From NCBI GenBank assembly GCA_018873225.1, contig JAEILZ010000009.1, positions 2,285,501 to 2,349,500 of the forward strand: DNA of 64,000 nt, written 5' to 3'. This stretch comes from [Phialemoniopsis] sp. UDSM-2020 (lineage: Eukaryota > Ascomycota > Sordariomycetes > Thyridiales > Thyridiaceae). The position numbers and the translations under genes are program-made. A model generated the notes under the pieces. It worked only from the letters and a program-made list of their open reading frames with translations, did not search any database and was not told the DNA's origin. This document shows, in pieces, positions 1 to 10,324 of this stretch; within the stretch, counting starts at the first letter, position 1, and each line of letters starts with the position of its first letter.

Positions 1-1005
1 CGCGATCGAGACGCTCCAGCACAACGCTCGAGTCGATGGCGACAACATCCTCGTAGCTTTGGTCCGACAGTCTCTTCTCTTTGCCAACGCTTCAGAAGCC
101 ATCAACGACAGAGTCATGCAGACTGTGCAGAACAGCCGTCTGATACTGCTCGGCCTGGAGCAGGCATATCAGGAGGTGCAGGCGAGGATACCCGCCGCTG
201 TTGCAGATTCAGGTACGTGTGCCTCACTCTTCTTCCTGAAGACACATACTTACACAACGTGGTAGAAGCAATACGTCTGCAATCACTCTTTGTGGACATC
301 TTCCTCGACTGCGGCAGTCTGATCGCCTTCCCCGTAGCGCAGACCTCCCTCTCCGCAAAACTCACCCCCTTCCCCCCTCCCGTCAACAAAATCTGCAGCG
401 CCACCAAGAAGCTACGCTCGCTCCTCGATTTCGTCGGTGCGCTCGACGACTCGTCGATCCTGTCCTTTACTATCAACGAATGGACCCGCCTCATCGTCGT
501 GCTGACCCTCTCGTTCCGCCTCTCCTTTCCGCTCTCGCAATGCCCGGGCTTCGACGCCGCTTGGGCACGCGACACGCTCCAGCTCGACCGCTTCCTGGCC
601 AATGTTTCTCATGGCGCAGGCGCTGTAGCCCCCGGCGCGGCCCCTCCGAATGATATCCTATCCGCCGACCGTACTGTGCTGGGCGTCATGAAGAGCAAGT
701 ACGAGCGCAGGCTAGCGTCGCTTGCGAGTGGCGGGCCCTCGCCGCCCGCGGGGGCGAATAGCGGGATCTACGGGTGTCCCATCATGATGAACGCGAGCCT
801 GCGGGCGTCGCTGGAGCAGATGGACCCAGAACTGGTGAACCAGATGCACCACTCGTCAGCGGCGGCATCGTCGGGAGATGTTGCAATTGACGGCGGCGAT
901 GACCAAATTGGCCTGCCCATGTTTCACGACATCTGGGCGACGATGACGATGGGCTGGCCAAACGGGGGCGAGATGCCATGGGAGACGATCGAAGAGACTG
1001 TGTGA
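1..1005 (+). CDS. Fungal transcription factor, C-terminal part (cut by left edge)
   Basis: The gene enters from the left edge, with codons in phase from base 2. One intron fits at 213-265 (GTACGT...TAG, 53 bp), and the joined exons give 316 residues ending at a TGA at 1003-1005. The residues around the splice and the stretch that follows (a Trp-Thr-Arg-Leu segment, then RLSFPLSQCPG and a Trp-Ala-Arg-Asp segment) resemble the C-terminal regulatory region of Zn2Cys6-type regulators. The DNA-binding domain would lie outside the window, so the class is inferred from this tail alone. It converges on the epoxide hydrolase gene across about 600 bp. Start codon and full length cannot be seen. Confidence 0.72.
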   Translation, partial: RDRDAPAQRSSRWRQHPRSFGPTVSSLCQRFRSHQRQSHADCAEQPSDTARPGAGISGGAGEDTRRCCRFRYVCLTLLPEDTYLHNVVEAIRLQSLFVDIFLDCGSLIAFPVAQTSLSAKLTPFPPPVNKICSATKKLRSLLDFVGALDDSSILSFTINEWTRLIVVLTLSFRLSFPLSQCPGFDAAWARDTLQLDRFLANVSHGAGAVAPGAAPPNDILSADRTVLGVMKSKYERRLASLASGGPSPPAGANSGIYGCPIMMNASLRASLEQMDPELVNQMHHSSAAASSGDVAIDGGDDQIGLPMFHDIWATMTMGWPNGGEMPWETIEETV

Positions 1006-1619
1006 ACTGTTTGTTGTGCTGTCAGGTGTCTGGAAGTTGGTTTTGGTGGCTCGTTCTTGAGAAAGGAGATGAATGAAGCACGACACAAGAGATTGACTTT
1101 GAAGAAAATTATAGCCGGAGAGGAAGCGGAAGAGACTTCGACAAGCAATGCTGATTTCATCAAGAAGCATTTCTTTTATTCAACTCAGTCCAATACAAAC
1201 GAGCACTTTCAGCCAAGAGTGGGTCCTCAAAGTAGGACAATGTCACCCAGAACTGGTACATCCGCTTCCCCACCGGAGCCTCGCGTCGGGACCATCGTGG
1301 GGTTGAATGATTGGCTCTACAGAGCAAACCAAGGCCTGGGCACACGTACTTTGAAAGTGTTGGTTCGAGTGCAAGTCAGCTAAGCCTCGGATACGGCAGT
1401 AGGGTACGGCAATCTCCTCTCACGTGTGAATCCGCACAGATGGATTAATTAGTGTGGTGATTCATTATGCTACACCGCCACCGGGTACACTTTCGTGATC
1501 ATGGCGGGTATATTAAAGAAGAAGAGTGCGTAGCCTCTGGCTATCGTACACAACACTGACTTATCTCATATGCCCCAGCGCAGGCAATCTCATCCCGAGC
1601 CAAGGGCAACAAAGATTAA
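1006..1619. other. Convergent intergenic region
   Basis: 614 bp between the 3' ends of two converging genes. Short open frames here lack recognisable protein features. A GGTTCGAG string near 1364 looks slightly like a tRNA B box but cannot be folded into a tRNA. It probably holds only the two 3' UTRs. Confidence 0.6.
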
Positions 1620-2974
1620 TCAGTTTTCGAAGGCCTTCGTCCCGGACGTCTCCTTGTCACCAAACCACGACCAAATATCGTTGAGCAGGCGGCCGGGCAC
1701 CTCATAGGCCGCAAAGTGTCCTCCGTGGTCATTCACCACACGCTTGAGCACGTTGCCCCCGCGCCTCGCCCACTCAAGCGGCATGCGGTACGTGATGTCG
1801 TACGGGAACTGGCTAATCGCGACGGGCACCTTGTCCACAAGCGGCAGCGTCCCGAAATCAATCGACGCGAAGCCGCCGTCGCGCATAACCTCTTTGTAGA
1901 AGCGCATCCCTCCGTAGGGGCCCTGGATGTAGTACATGAGCGACCACGTGATGATATCCTGCGGGGTCCAGCTCATGATGGCCGGGTCGATGATCTTGTT
2001 CATGAGTGAGTAGATCCACAGCGCGTTGCCCAGCGGGGAGTCGGTCATGCCGTAGGCCAGCGTCAGGGGTTCGGTGGACTGCATGAGGCGGTATCCGGAG
2101 GCGTGGTTGATGTAGCCCTCGAGGATGTTGATATAGGCTACCTCATCGGGCGTCGAGGCCCCCTCGGCCAGCAGGCGCAGGTCGTTCTCCGAGGGCTGAA
2201 TGATCCAGAAGTTGCTCAGGGCCGAGACGACGCTGTCGGGAAACAGGTGGCACTGAAACCGGAGGATGACGCCGCCGAAGTCGCCGCCCTGCAGTACATA
2301 CTTGTCGTAGCCGAGTTGGTGCATGAGCGCGTTGAAGGCGTGCGCCGTCTCGACGGGGCCAAAGCCGTCCTTCTGCGGGGCCGGGGAGAAGCCGAACCCG
2401 GGGATGGAGGGGGCGACGATGTGGAAGGCCGGAACGGAGGCGTTGGGCGGGTTGGTCAGGTTGCCGATGACGTTGGTGACCTCAAGGAAGGAGCCTGGCC
2501 AGCCGTGGACGAAGAGCAGGGGGATGGCGTCGGCATGGGGCGAGAGGTGGTGGACAAAGTGCAGCGGGACTGGGTAGGTGACGTTGTCTATGACGGGCTC
2601 GACGATGGTCGTGAATTGCGTGAGCCTAATAATGATCAGTTGTCGAAGATCATAAGTTTCAAGTATTGCATCGCTTACTTCGCATTGATAGCTGCTTCAG
2701 TGTCGTTCCAGCTGTACTCGTTGACCCAAAAGTCCCGGACGGAGGTAAAGTTCTCGGGTCCCGGTCCGTCACCCGCGCCGCCCATGAAGATGGGAGCCCT
2801 GGTATTGGCGACGCGCTGCCGGGTCTCCTCGATAAACTGCCGATCCACGTGGATCTCAAACGGCTTAGGCGACTTGTCAAAGATGGCCTCCACATTGGGC
2901 ACAGAGAACTGCTCCGCCGCGGCGCTGCAGAGCACAGGGCCAAGGCCGAGAGCTAGAATGGAAAGGGAAAGCAT
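1620..2974 (-). CDS. Secreted epoxide hydrolase (alpha/beta hydrolase with EHN domain)
   Basis: Two exons (2974-2679 and 2625-1620; intron 2626-2678) give 433 residues. The N-terminus is a signal peptide (MLSLSILALGLGPVLCSA), so the product should enter the secretory pathway. An epoxide-hydrolase N-terminal (EHN) region follows at about residues 30-100. The hydrolase core has HGWPGS (oxyanion region), GGDFGG with the expected nucleophilic Asp, and a late GGHFAAYE with the catalytic His. The usual GGDWG is GGDFG here, a conservative change. Several N-glycosylation sequons (NFTS, NVTY, NASV) agree with export. The family opens epoxides to diols, for detoxification, juvenile-hormone-like substrates or metabolite tailoring; the substrate is unknown. 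Its neighbours are the DJ-1-like gene (divergent) and, further on, a methyltransferase-fold gene. Confidence 0.9.
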
Positions 2975-3767
2975 CTTGAATGACGTGCCTTGCTTTGTCA
3001 GAGGTCAGCGAGTTGAGGTTAGCTGAGTCCTCGAAGTTCATCACTAAAGATCACTTGATATTTATATTGCACTTTTATTTACACCTATGAATCCTGTCCG
3101 GCAATAATCAGTCCGCAGTCGGATAGTTTTGCAGAATACAGGGTTGCGGTAGTTCGCATTCCCGGTCGTACGACAGGCACTTTACATCTTGGCAGCTGCT
3201 AGCATGTCCTTCTTTGCTGTTGTCGACAAGCGTCTCAAGGGTAACACATCCGGAGCCGAGCCGGAAGGCAGTAGTGCCGGGGTCCACATCATGGACCCAC
3301 TCCTATATCCGGCTGGCCGGAGAACTACTACGCTCGTCTCTCTTGACTCACGTAATCCATTATGAAAGCGCTTTGGATGCAAGTTTTCTTGCCTAATGAA
3401 TACCGGATATGTCCGATTTGGCATCGCGTCCGTTCGAAGCCGCAGGACGCGCGCATCTTCCACAGTAAATTCGATTCCGCATGCTGACAAAGGATCAAAA
3501 CAGCTGGGTTTTACCTATCTACCTGCCGATCGCGGGTCGTCAAAGTTACTGCTGGCTCCAAAAAGGGTATTAATAGCCATATCGAGCAACAAATCACCTT
3601 GAATCTTCTTTGGAATAGCATCACCATCTCCAGTCTATATGAATTCTCACACCAGTCCTTGACGACACCATTCACTCGGACAGTCCAGCCAAGCTTCGCA
3701 AATTCAATCACCTCCGTTCACAATCGGGCATATCAACCTCCCATCACATCACACCATAGCAATAGCC
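2975..3767. other. Divergent promoter region, epoxide hydrolase / DJ-1-like gene
   Basis: 793 bp between two divergently transcribed genes, so it should contain both promoters. Short open frames occur on both strands but none has a recognisable domain or good start context. No repeat or RNA gene was seen. Confidence 0.6.
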
Positions 3768-4493
3768 ATGGCACCCCTCAAGTTCGGCATCCCGGCCTTC
3801 AACTACCAGGTCGTCGACGCCGCGGGGCCCACCGACCTGCTCTGCTCCACCGAGAAGACGGGCCTCTCCACCATCAGCATCTACACCCCCCTCGTGACGC
3901 CGGACCTCGTCGCCCGCGCCCCGGAGATCACCTTCCTCCACGTCGGCGTGACCATGGACCCCGTCAAGCTCGGCACGAGCAACATGACCATCCTGCCCAC
4001 GTGCACGGTAGATGACTGCCCGGACCTCGACATCCTGCTCATCCCCGGCCCCTTCCTGGGCAACTTTGAGCTCCACCCCAAACACGCGGAGCTCATCCGC
4101 CGACACGTCGCTTCTGGAAAAATGCTGTGGACTACGTGCACGGGGTCGAGCCTTGTGGCCTCGACGGGTGTGCTCGACGGCAAGAGCGCGACCGTCAACA
4201 ACATCGAGTACGACTGGGTCTCGAAGCGCTGGCCCAAGGTCCGCTGGACGCGCGAGAAGAAGTGGGTCGTTGACGGGAACATCTGGACGTCGTCGGGCGC
4301 CGTGGCGGGCACCGACATGGTCGCGCACTGGCTCATCGAGAACCACGGGCTCGACGTGCTCATGGTCGGGGCCTCGACGCTCGACTACGAGCCGCGCGAT
4401 ATCGACGGTCTGTACACTGTGTTTCCGCAGCGGTATGACGAGAGCGGGAACAAGGTCGCAACGCACATATTCAAGTATCACGGTGAGGAGTGA
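3768..4493 (+). CDS. DJ-1/PfpI family protein, isonitrile-hydratase-like
   Basis: A single exon gives 241 residues, typical for one-domain DJ-1/PfpI (class I glutamine amidotransferase-like) proteins. The start has a good context (AGCCATGGC). The nucleophile elbow is TTCTGSS, with Cys124 followed by Thr125, and an Asp sits at residue 17 in VVDAAGP. From memory, Asp17 and Cys101-Thr102 are the catalytic residues of bacterial isonitrile hydratase (InhA), so the same Asp + Cys-Thr arrangement is seen here. That enzyme hydrates isonitriles to N-formamides. Other members are chaperones, glyoxalases or proteases, so the function stays open. There is no signal peptide, so it is probably cytosolic. 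It is transcribed away from the epoxide hydrolase and towards a Zn2Cys6 regulator. Confidence 0.88.
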   Translation: MAPLKFGIPAFNYQVVDAAGPTDLLCSTEKTGLSTISIYTPLVTPDLVARAPEITFLHVGVTMDPVKLGTSNMTILPTCTVDDCPDLDILLIPGPFLGNFELHPKHAELIRRHVASGKMLWTTCTGSSLVASTGVLDGKSATVNNIEYDWVSKRWPKVRWTREKKWVVDGNIWTSSGAVAGTDMVAHWLIENHGLDVLMVGASTLDYEPRDIDGLYTVFPQRYDESGNKVATHIFKYHGEE

Positions 4494-4761
4494 TGGGGTT
4501 TGCAGTGTTTGTTTATTATGCGTGCCTGGAGAGGTATCAGAGATGCAAAAGTAAATATGTTACTAGGCGACATTTGAAGAGATTATGAATAGACTTAGGT
4601 CAATAGAAGAACTATTTTATATGCATTGCCTCTATCAACTGGAGAATGCCTGGAAGACAAGTAAGTGAGTACCCACAACGCCGTTCGTACCATGACATAC
4701 AGGCTGCACTATCGCTCTGGTAAGTCCCAACACCATCTGTAGTCATCTCGCAACTGCAATA

Positions 4762-7471
4762 CTAGCCAGAGTCCCTCATCGCCAGCCACTCGTCCAACCT
4801 AGTCGCGTTCGCGAACATCGAGTCCGCCGCACCGGCACCCTGCGCTGCAGACGACGGCCCAGCAACATCGAGAGCCATAAAATCAGAGTTGAAAGCCTCG
4901 GGAAAGTTCGCAATGCATTCTAGATCAGACAATGTTAGCTCTCCCCTTTTCAGTCCGTTCATCGCTCATAGATGCCACTACCCTACATTTTGGAACATCA
5001 AGACGCCCATCGGAGGAAAAAGAACATCAATTACCTTGGTAAGCGTCCCAGGTGACCTGGTCGACCGACATGGCAGTGTCCTGCAGCGCGGCCATTGGCG
5101 GCGTCGCGTTGTCAGCATCCACCTGCGCTGGTGGAGAGTGGTCATTGCTGCGCAGGCCCAGCAGCACGCTCAGGTGCTCGACGGCGCGCCGAGCGTCTCT
5201 TGACACTGTGCTCGATCGCAGCCACATTGGGTAAGACGTGCGCAGCAGGTCGTAAATCCGGGCGCGCAGGACCACCACATCGCATTCCTTATCATCCAAC
5301 AGGGCCGGGTTCAGCGTCTTGGTCAGCTGTAGATAGTAGCACAGAACACTCATGCCAAGCAGATAGCTCGACTGGGCGAGCGAAGACATCATCCAGCGCA
5401 CCGAGTGCAGTTGCCCGTCGGGCTGCGTCTCCTCGTCGACCAACCTCTGAATCTCGACGATCTGAATGGCGGCCTCCATGCAGGCCCGGGACGAGTAGTT
5501 GTGCCGCCGGTCGGCGGTCGTGTCGTCTTGCGACGGCGACGAAGGGGTCGGCGGAACGAGGTATTTGCGGTGCAACCAGATGACCAGGCGCTGCACGGCG
5601 AGGCGAAGCCAGATGCGATGCAAGATGATCTGCGGGGGCATCATGAAGGACTGATTTAGGGGCTGCCACTGGAAGATGGGCGGCAGGGAGCGTTCGGCCT
5701 CCCGAAGCTTGCGGTCGAGGTCCATGATCTCTGAGTAGGGGTGGTCTCTCGTGTCGGAGACAAGATCGCTGATCAGCCCGCTGATACGGTCGATCCTATT
5801 TTTAGCCAGGCCATATAAAGCCGGCGTGACTTCTGTTTCTGGACGCGATGGTGGCAACTCGTCTGTTCTCTCATCAAAGTCCGAGTCGAGAAGATTTCGC
5901 GGCTCAGCCGTGTCGCACTGGTGGGCATTGAGTAAACGTGGCAAGCCCATCTGACTTGATAATCGTAGATCCATCTGCACGATGGCAGCCCATACGCGTC
6001 GTCGCATCTCGCAGGCAAATGCAGAGATATTTGAGATGTTGCTGGGCTCTCGATGGTAGCCTTGACTCAAGGCAAGCTGGGTTAATATGCCCAATAGCAG
6101 CCAGGGACCCATATCCGCATCCTTGCCTAGGAGGCCCTCCGTAGCACAGGACAGAATCAGTGTCTCTAGAACATGTGGACCACCTCGAGTAAATTGACCC
6201 AAGGCTAGGCAGTTGGCGGTGCGTTCGCGGAATACGTATAGTCTCGTCAAGATTTGGGTATCTGTGGGGTCTTCGGCGAGGAGCTGGTACTGCGTCGACA
6301 AGCACATTATGCTGAAGAGGAGGGCGATCCAGTTGAACGAAGCGGCAGTTGGATCTTGCCAAAAAGTCTCGTACTAGGATGTGAAGACAGTCAGTCAGTG
6401 CTCTTACGAAGCCCATACAAACAGGTAAATATTTTCAGACCTCTTGCAAAAACTGGCCGCTGTGGAGCACTGCTGTTGAGGATGTCAACCAACTAAACAT
6501 GCTCAGGGGTTACATGTCATACATACCCGGCGCAACACCTTGTGCGTTAAAGTACCGTGCCACCATGCGGTCCACAACGGGACGAGCCGGCATGGACGCA
6601 AGAATGTCGCCCTTGCTCGCCTGTACGGGTTCGTACAGCAGCCGCGGGCCCGGCGTGTAGCGTGGTATGTAGTCACCCGTGGGCATCAACCGCGCTTCCT
6701 CTTCTTTCTCATAATGGTCCTTCAATTCTGATATGCTGTCCAGCACGGCAGCCCAGTGGACGCTGCTGACATAATTCTCGCCATGCCAGTGAACACGGGT
6801 GCTTCCAGGCTCCGAGGGGTTCGGTGATATGTCGCGGCCCCGGTGTTGGGTTGCCGACGCGGAGGCGGTGGTGGGCGTCGCCGTAATTGGCACGGTATCT
6901 TCGTCGATGGAGTCGAGCGACAGGCTGCTCCGAACGCCGACGGCTCCGGTATGCAGAGTCAAATCACCTGGCGTGCTTACGAAGGATGGTGTCAAGGGGT
7001 CACCGGATTGATCTCCCGCATCTCCGGTGGGTGTCTGGGGTGGCTGCTGCTGCTGGACTAAGGAGCGAACCAGGGCCTCGAGCTGCTGTATGCGCTCGCC
7101 GACGCTTGTCGTGCCTTTACGCTGCGGAGCTGGGGCATAGGTGCAGGATAGGGCGATCCCCTTGCTAATGCAGGACTGGCATGGGAGCTGACGGTCACAT
7201 CGCACCCTGGGAGTGTATACAGAAGTCAGTCCCCTGTTCGCCCTATCATCGACATAAACGCATCGAGATCGGTGGCTTGAGAAAGGGGTGGTCAGGGATG
7301 GAAGGAGGGAAGGGTGACGTACTTGCGCCTCCTGCAGTAGGTACAGGACAGCTGCGGCTTCTCGCGACGCCGGTCCCGCTGATGCGAGGCGACGTGCTTT
7401 GCTGCGGCGGGGTTTGTCGGAGGGTCGCTGCTGGAGGCAGGAGTGGCCTCGATGTCAGACGGCTGCTCCAT
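4762..7471 (-). CDS. Zn2Cys6 transcription factor (fungal_trans domain)
   Basis: Five exons fit (introns 7207-7322, 6473-6526, 6374-6440, 4920-5034), giving 785 residues. The binuclear zinc cluster sits at about residues 42-70, pattern C-TY-C-RRRKVR-C-DRQLP-C-QS-C, split by the first intron inside the cluster, as is common. A linker with a short heptad-like stretch (GERIQQLEALVRSL) suggests dimerisation. The middle region (VLHSGQFLQEYETFW onwards) is the fungal-specific regulatory domain. The second acceptor is an NAGNAG (CAGCAG), so a one-residue splice variant is possible. It is divergent from the MFS exporter gene, with about 710 bp between starts, a layout often seen for a regulator and its transporter target. 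The target genes are not known. Confidence 0.9.
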
Positions 7472-8182
7472 CGATAGGATCCTCCGAGTTGATGTGCCCT
7501 AGCGGACGCTGAGGAGCGGGTAATCTCGAGGTCTCAAATATTGGGGATGATGCTTGGCAGGCCTCACCGGGTGCGGTACTTTGATCGACGACGTGGCTGA
7601 ATCAACAGGGGAGGGAGCGCAGAAGTGCAGATGCGCCGTTTGGCGAGGGTAACATCAGCGGCAAGTCAGAGACAGCAATTGCGGGCTGATTGATCCTCCG
7701 CTCAACATCTGCCCTGGCGATGATGGGAGCAAGAAGTGAATGGGAAGAGAATCTGAGGCTGGCGGAGGAAACGACGGAGGTACATGTCAGCTCTTTCTGC
7801 GGCTGCAGGGATCGTCCCGTGCCTGGGTGGGTCCTGCCCCACCAGCCCGGACGGAGCAATCGACGGAGCAAAATAAGGACATCGCGGATCACGGACCCGG
7901 GCCAAGAACCAGCCCGGTTTGCCGCACCACGGCCGCCTCCCCACGCAAGACGCATGCATGCATGACACTCTAAAAGGGAGCGCGAGCGTGGCACATTCCC
8001 ACTTCGCTCTCAGCTCTGCACTTCTCCTGCAACCGCGCACATATACCACACCCAAAGCAACAGGCCAAGAAACCAGGGTAGCTGATAGAGGCTAAAAGAC
8101 GATTGTCATACGATACAGCAATCTAAACACCGCCTGGGAGAGGGATGACCCGAGATCAAACTCCGACAACTGGCCCGACACC
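7472..8182. promoter_or_regulatory. Divergent promoter, Zn2Cys6 regulator / MFS exporter
   Basis: 711 bp between two divergent start codons. It should carry the promoters of both genes. No coding frame here has recognisable features and no clear repeat was seen. Confidence 0.6.
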
Positions 8183-9873
8183 ATGAAGCCGCAAGGTCAG
8201 CTCCACCATACCAATACTGGCAGTACCAACGCCGGCACCACTGCCCTCACGCCAGACTACAGCCCATTGTCCACCGAGAAGGATCGCCCAGACAAGCCCG
8301 CGAATGGCGATGGCAGTCATACTTCCCTTGAGAATGGCCTCGGTGGTGAGGATAGACCACCAGCTAATGATGCCGTCGCGGATACCAACGTCGTGGACTG
8401 GGACGGCACAGATGATCCTGCCAACCCGCGAAACTGGTCCAAGAACATCAAGATGCTGAATGTGACTCTTGTCAGTCTCTCAGTTCTATACACGTATGTC
8501 GTTGTTGCCAAGCACTCGTCCCTTTCAAGATACTGATTCGACTCTAGGAACATCGCAACAACCATGTTCGCCCCAGGAGCAGCAGAGCTAGCCGAAGAGT
8601 TTGGCATCACAAACAACGTCGTCGCCACGCTATCCGTCACGATCCCGTCTCTGGGCGCCTCCCTCGGCCCGCTGGTGTTTGCACCGCTGTCTGAGATCTC
8701 CGGCCGTGTACCCATTTACTGGGCCAGCAGCATTTTGTACCTTGGCTGCACAGTCGGCTGCGCGCGCAGTACAAGTGCCGCCATGTTTCTGGTATTCCGT
8801 CTCTTGTGCGGAGCGTGCGCGTCGTCTTTTATGACCTGCGGCGGCGGCACCATTGCCGATCTGCTACCTAAGGAAGAGCGCGGTGCAGCGACAGCCGTAT
8901 TCAGTGCCGGCCCGCTCTTTGGTCCAGTCGTCGGTCCCATCATCGGCGGATTCGTGACGCAGTCACTCGGCTGGCGGTGGACATTTTACCTGGTGCTGAT
9001 TTTCGTAAGTGGCTTCAAGCAACCTACGTGCGTCCAAGGCGGATACTAAACGTGTTTTTCATTTAGGCCGGTGCAGTAACGGCAGTCGCCCTGATCACCA
9101 TGCGCGAGACCAACACCACCATCATCCTCACCCGCAAAACAGAACGTCTCCGCAAAGAAACGGGCAACCAAGACCTGCGGCCCGCTCACGAGTCCAAAGT
9201 GTCGACCAAGCATCTCGTCGAGCGCGCCCTGTTCCGCCCGCTGCGTATGCTCTTCTTCTCGCCCATAGTCCTACTCACGGGCCTGTACATGGCCATCACC
9301 TTCGGCATGACGTACCTCCTCTTCGCCACATTCCCGGGTGTCTTCCGCAACACTTACGGCTGGAGCGTCGGCATCACCGGTCTTGCCTATCTGGGTCTAG
9401 GTGTCGGTTGTACTATCGGCCTCCTACTCTCTGCCAAGCTGAGTGACAAGCTACTTGGCGAGAACGGCGGTCCTGAGCGTCGCCTGATCCTGATGATCTG
9501 GGTCGGCCCTGCCATTCCCGCTGGCACGTTTATCTACGGTTGGACGGCCAACTATGGTGTGCACTGGATCGTACCTATGATCGGCACGGCGTTCATGGGT
9601 CTTGGGGTTGTAGTCATCACTGCTGCGGCGCAACTATACATGATGGACATGTTCGGTCCACAAGCAGCGGCATCGGCGCTGGCGGCTACCACGCTGATTC
9701 GGAACGCCTCGGGCGCGTTCCTGGCTTTGGCTGCGGACCCGCTGTACAGAAGCATCGGCTTAGGTTGGGGCAACAGTGTCTTGGGCTTCATCCTCGCTGC
9801 GTTCCTGCCTGTGCCAATTGTGTTCTACAAGTATGGCGGTTGGCTCCGGGAGAAATTCCCCGTGGACATTTGA
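8183..9873 (+). CDS. MFS drug:H+ antiporter (DHA1-type exporter)
   Basis: Three exons (introns 8494-8547 and 9005-9066) give 524 residues. A hydrophilic N-terminus of about 90 residues ends in the PANPRNWS block typical of fungal DHA1 multidrug exporters, followed by about 12 hydrophobic segments. Family motifs seen are PLSEISGR in the loop after TM2 (the DHA1 variant of the MFS loop motif) and a Gly-Pro-rich TM5 region ([15 protein letters not shown]), the antiporter motif. It probably exports small toxic or self-made compounds across the plasma membrane. The divergent regulator at 4762-7471 and the methyltransferase-fold gene just downstream suggest a metabolite export role, but the substrate cannot be read from sequence. 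Confidence 0.92.
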
Positions 9874-10324
9874 ATAGAGTACGACAGATGATGTCATCTC
9901 CTTGACGCTTGTTTGATTAGAATAGACTTAGACTGTTTTCAGACTGATAGAGTGACTAATATTAATAATGTGTACGAGTTTGTCTAAGTCGGAGAGTTTC
10001 CCCTGCTGTAGCTCAACATTGAACGGTACGACTTGTAAAGCTAGGAATTCCAAAACAGGCACTGATATCAATCTCGCCCATGATGATCAAAAGCCAATAG
10101 CAACAGAAGCATAGTCCATTCAATGCCAATGTTCCTGTCGGTGAAGTTCGGAATAGTGATGTAAGCTCGCACACTTGGCACTGGGCCGAAAAGCACCGAA
10201 GCAACTATATCCTCTGAGACAGCTCCCGTGTTGCAAAGCCGGAGCAAAATTACACACGTACCACTGCCCCTTACTCATCCAAGACACCCCAAGCTCGCGT
10301 CATATCCTCACCCAATCTGACACC
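9874..10324. other. Intergenic region upstream of the methyltransferase-fold gene
   Basis: 451 bp between two genes in the same direction. It should hold the MFS gene 3' UTR and the promoter of the methyltransferase-fold gene. Nothing else is recognisable. Confidence 0.55.

Noticed and set aside
114..612. Minus-strand open frames over the first gene
   Set aside because: They are antisense to a frame with a consistent intron and a known C-terminal regulator pattern; their translations are Arg/Ser-rich shadows.
1290..1385. tRNA-like GGTTCGAG segment on the plus strand
   Set aside because: The T-arm does not pair over five bases and no acceptor or anticodon stem fits, so it is probably chance.
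2103..3026. 307-codon plus-strand open frame
   Set aside because: It is antisense to the epoxide hydrolase, crosses its intron, and has an acidic, repeat-like shadow composition without domains.
3744..4481. 245-codon minus-strand open frame
   Set aside because: Exact antisense of the DJ-1-like gene; high G+C third positions keep the reverse frame open.
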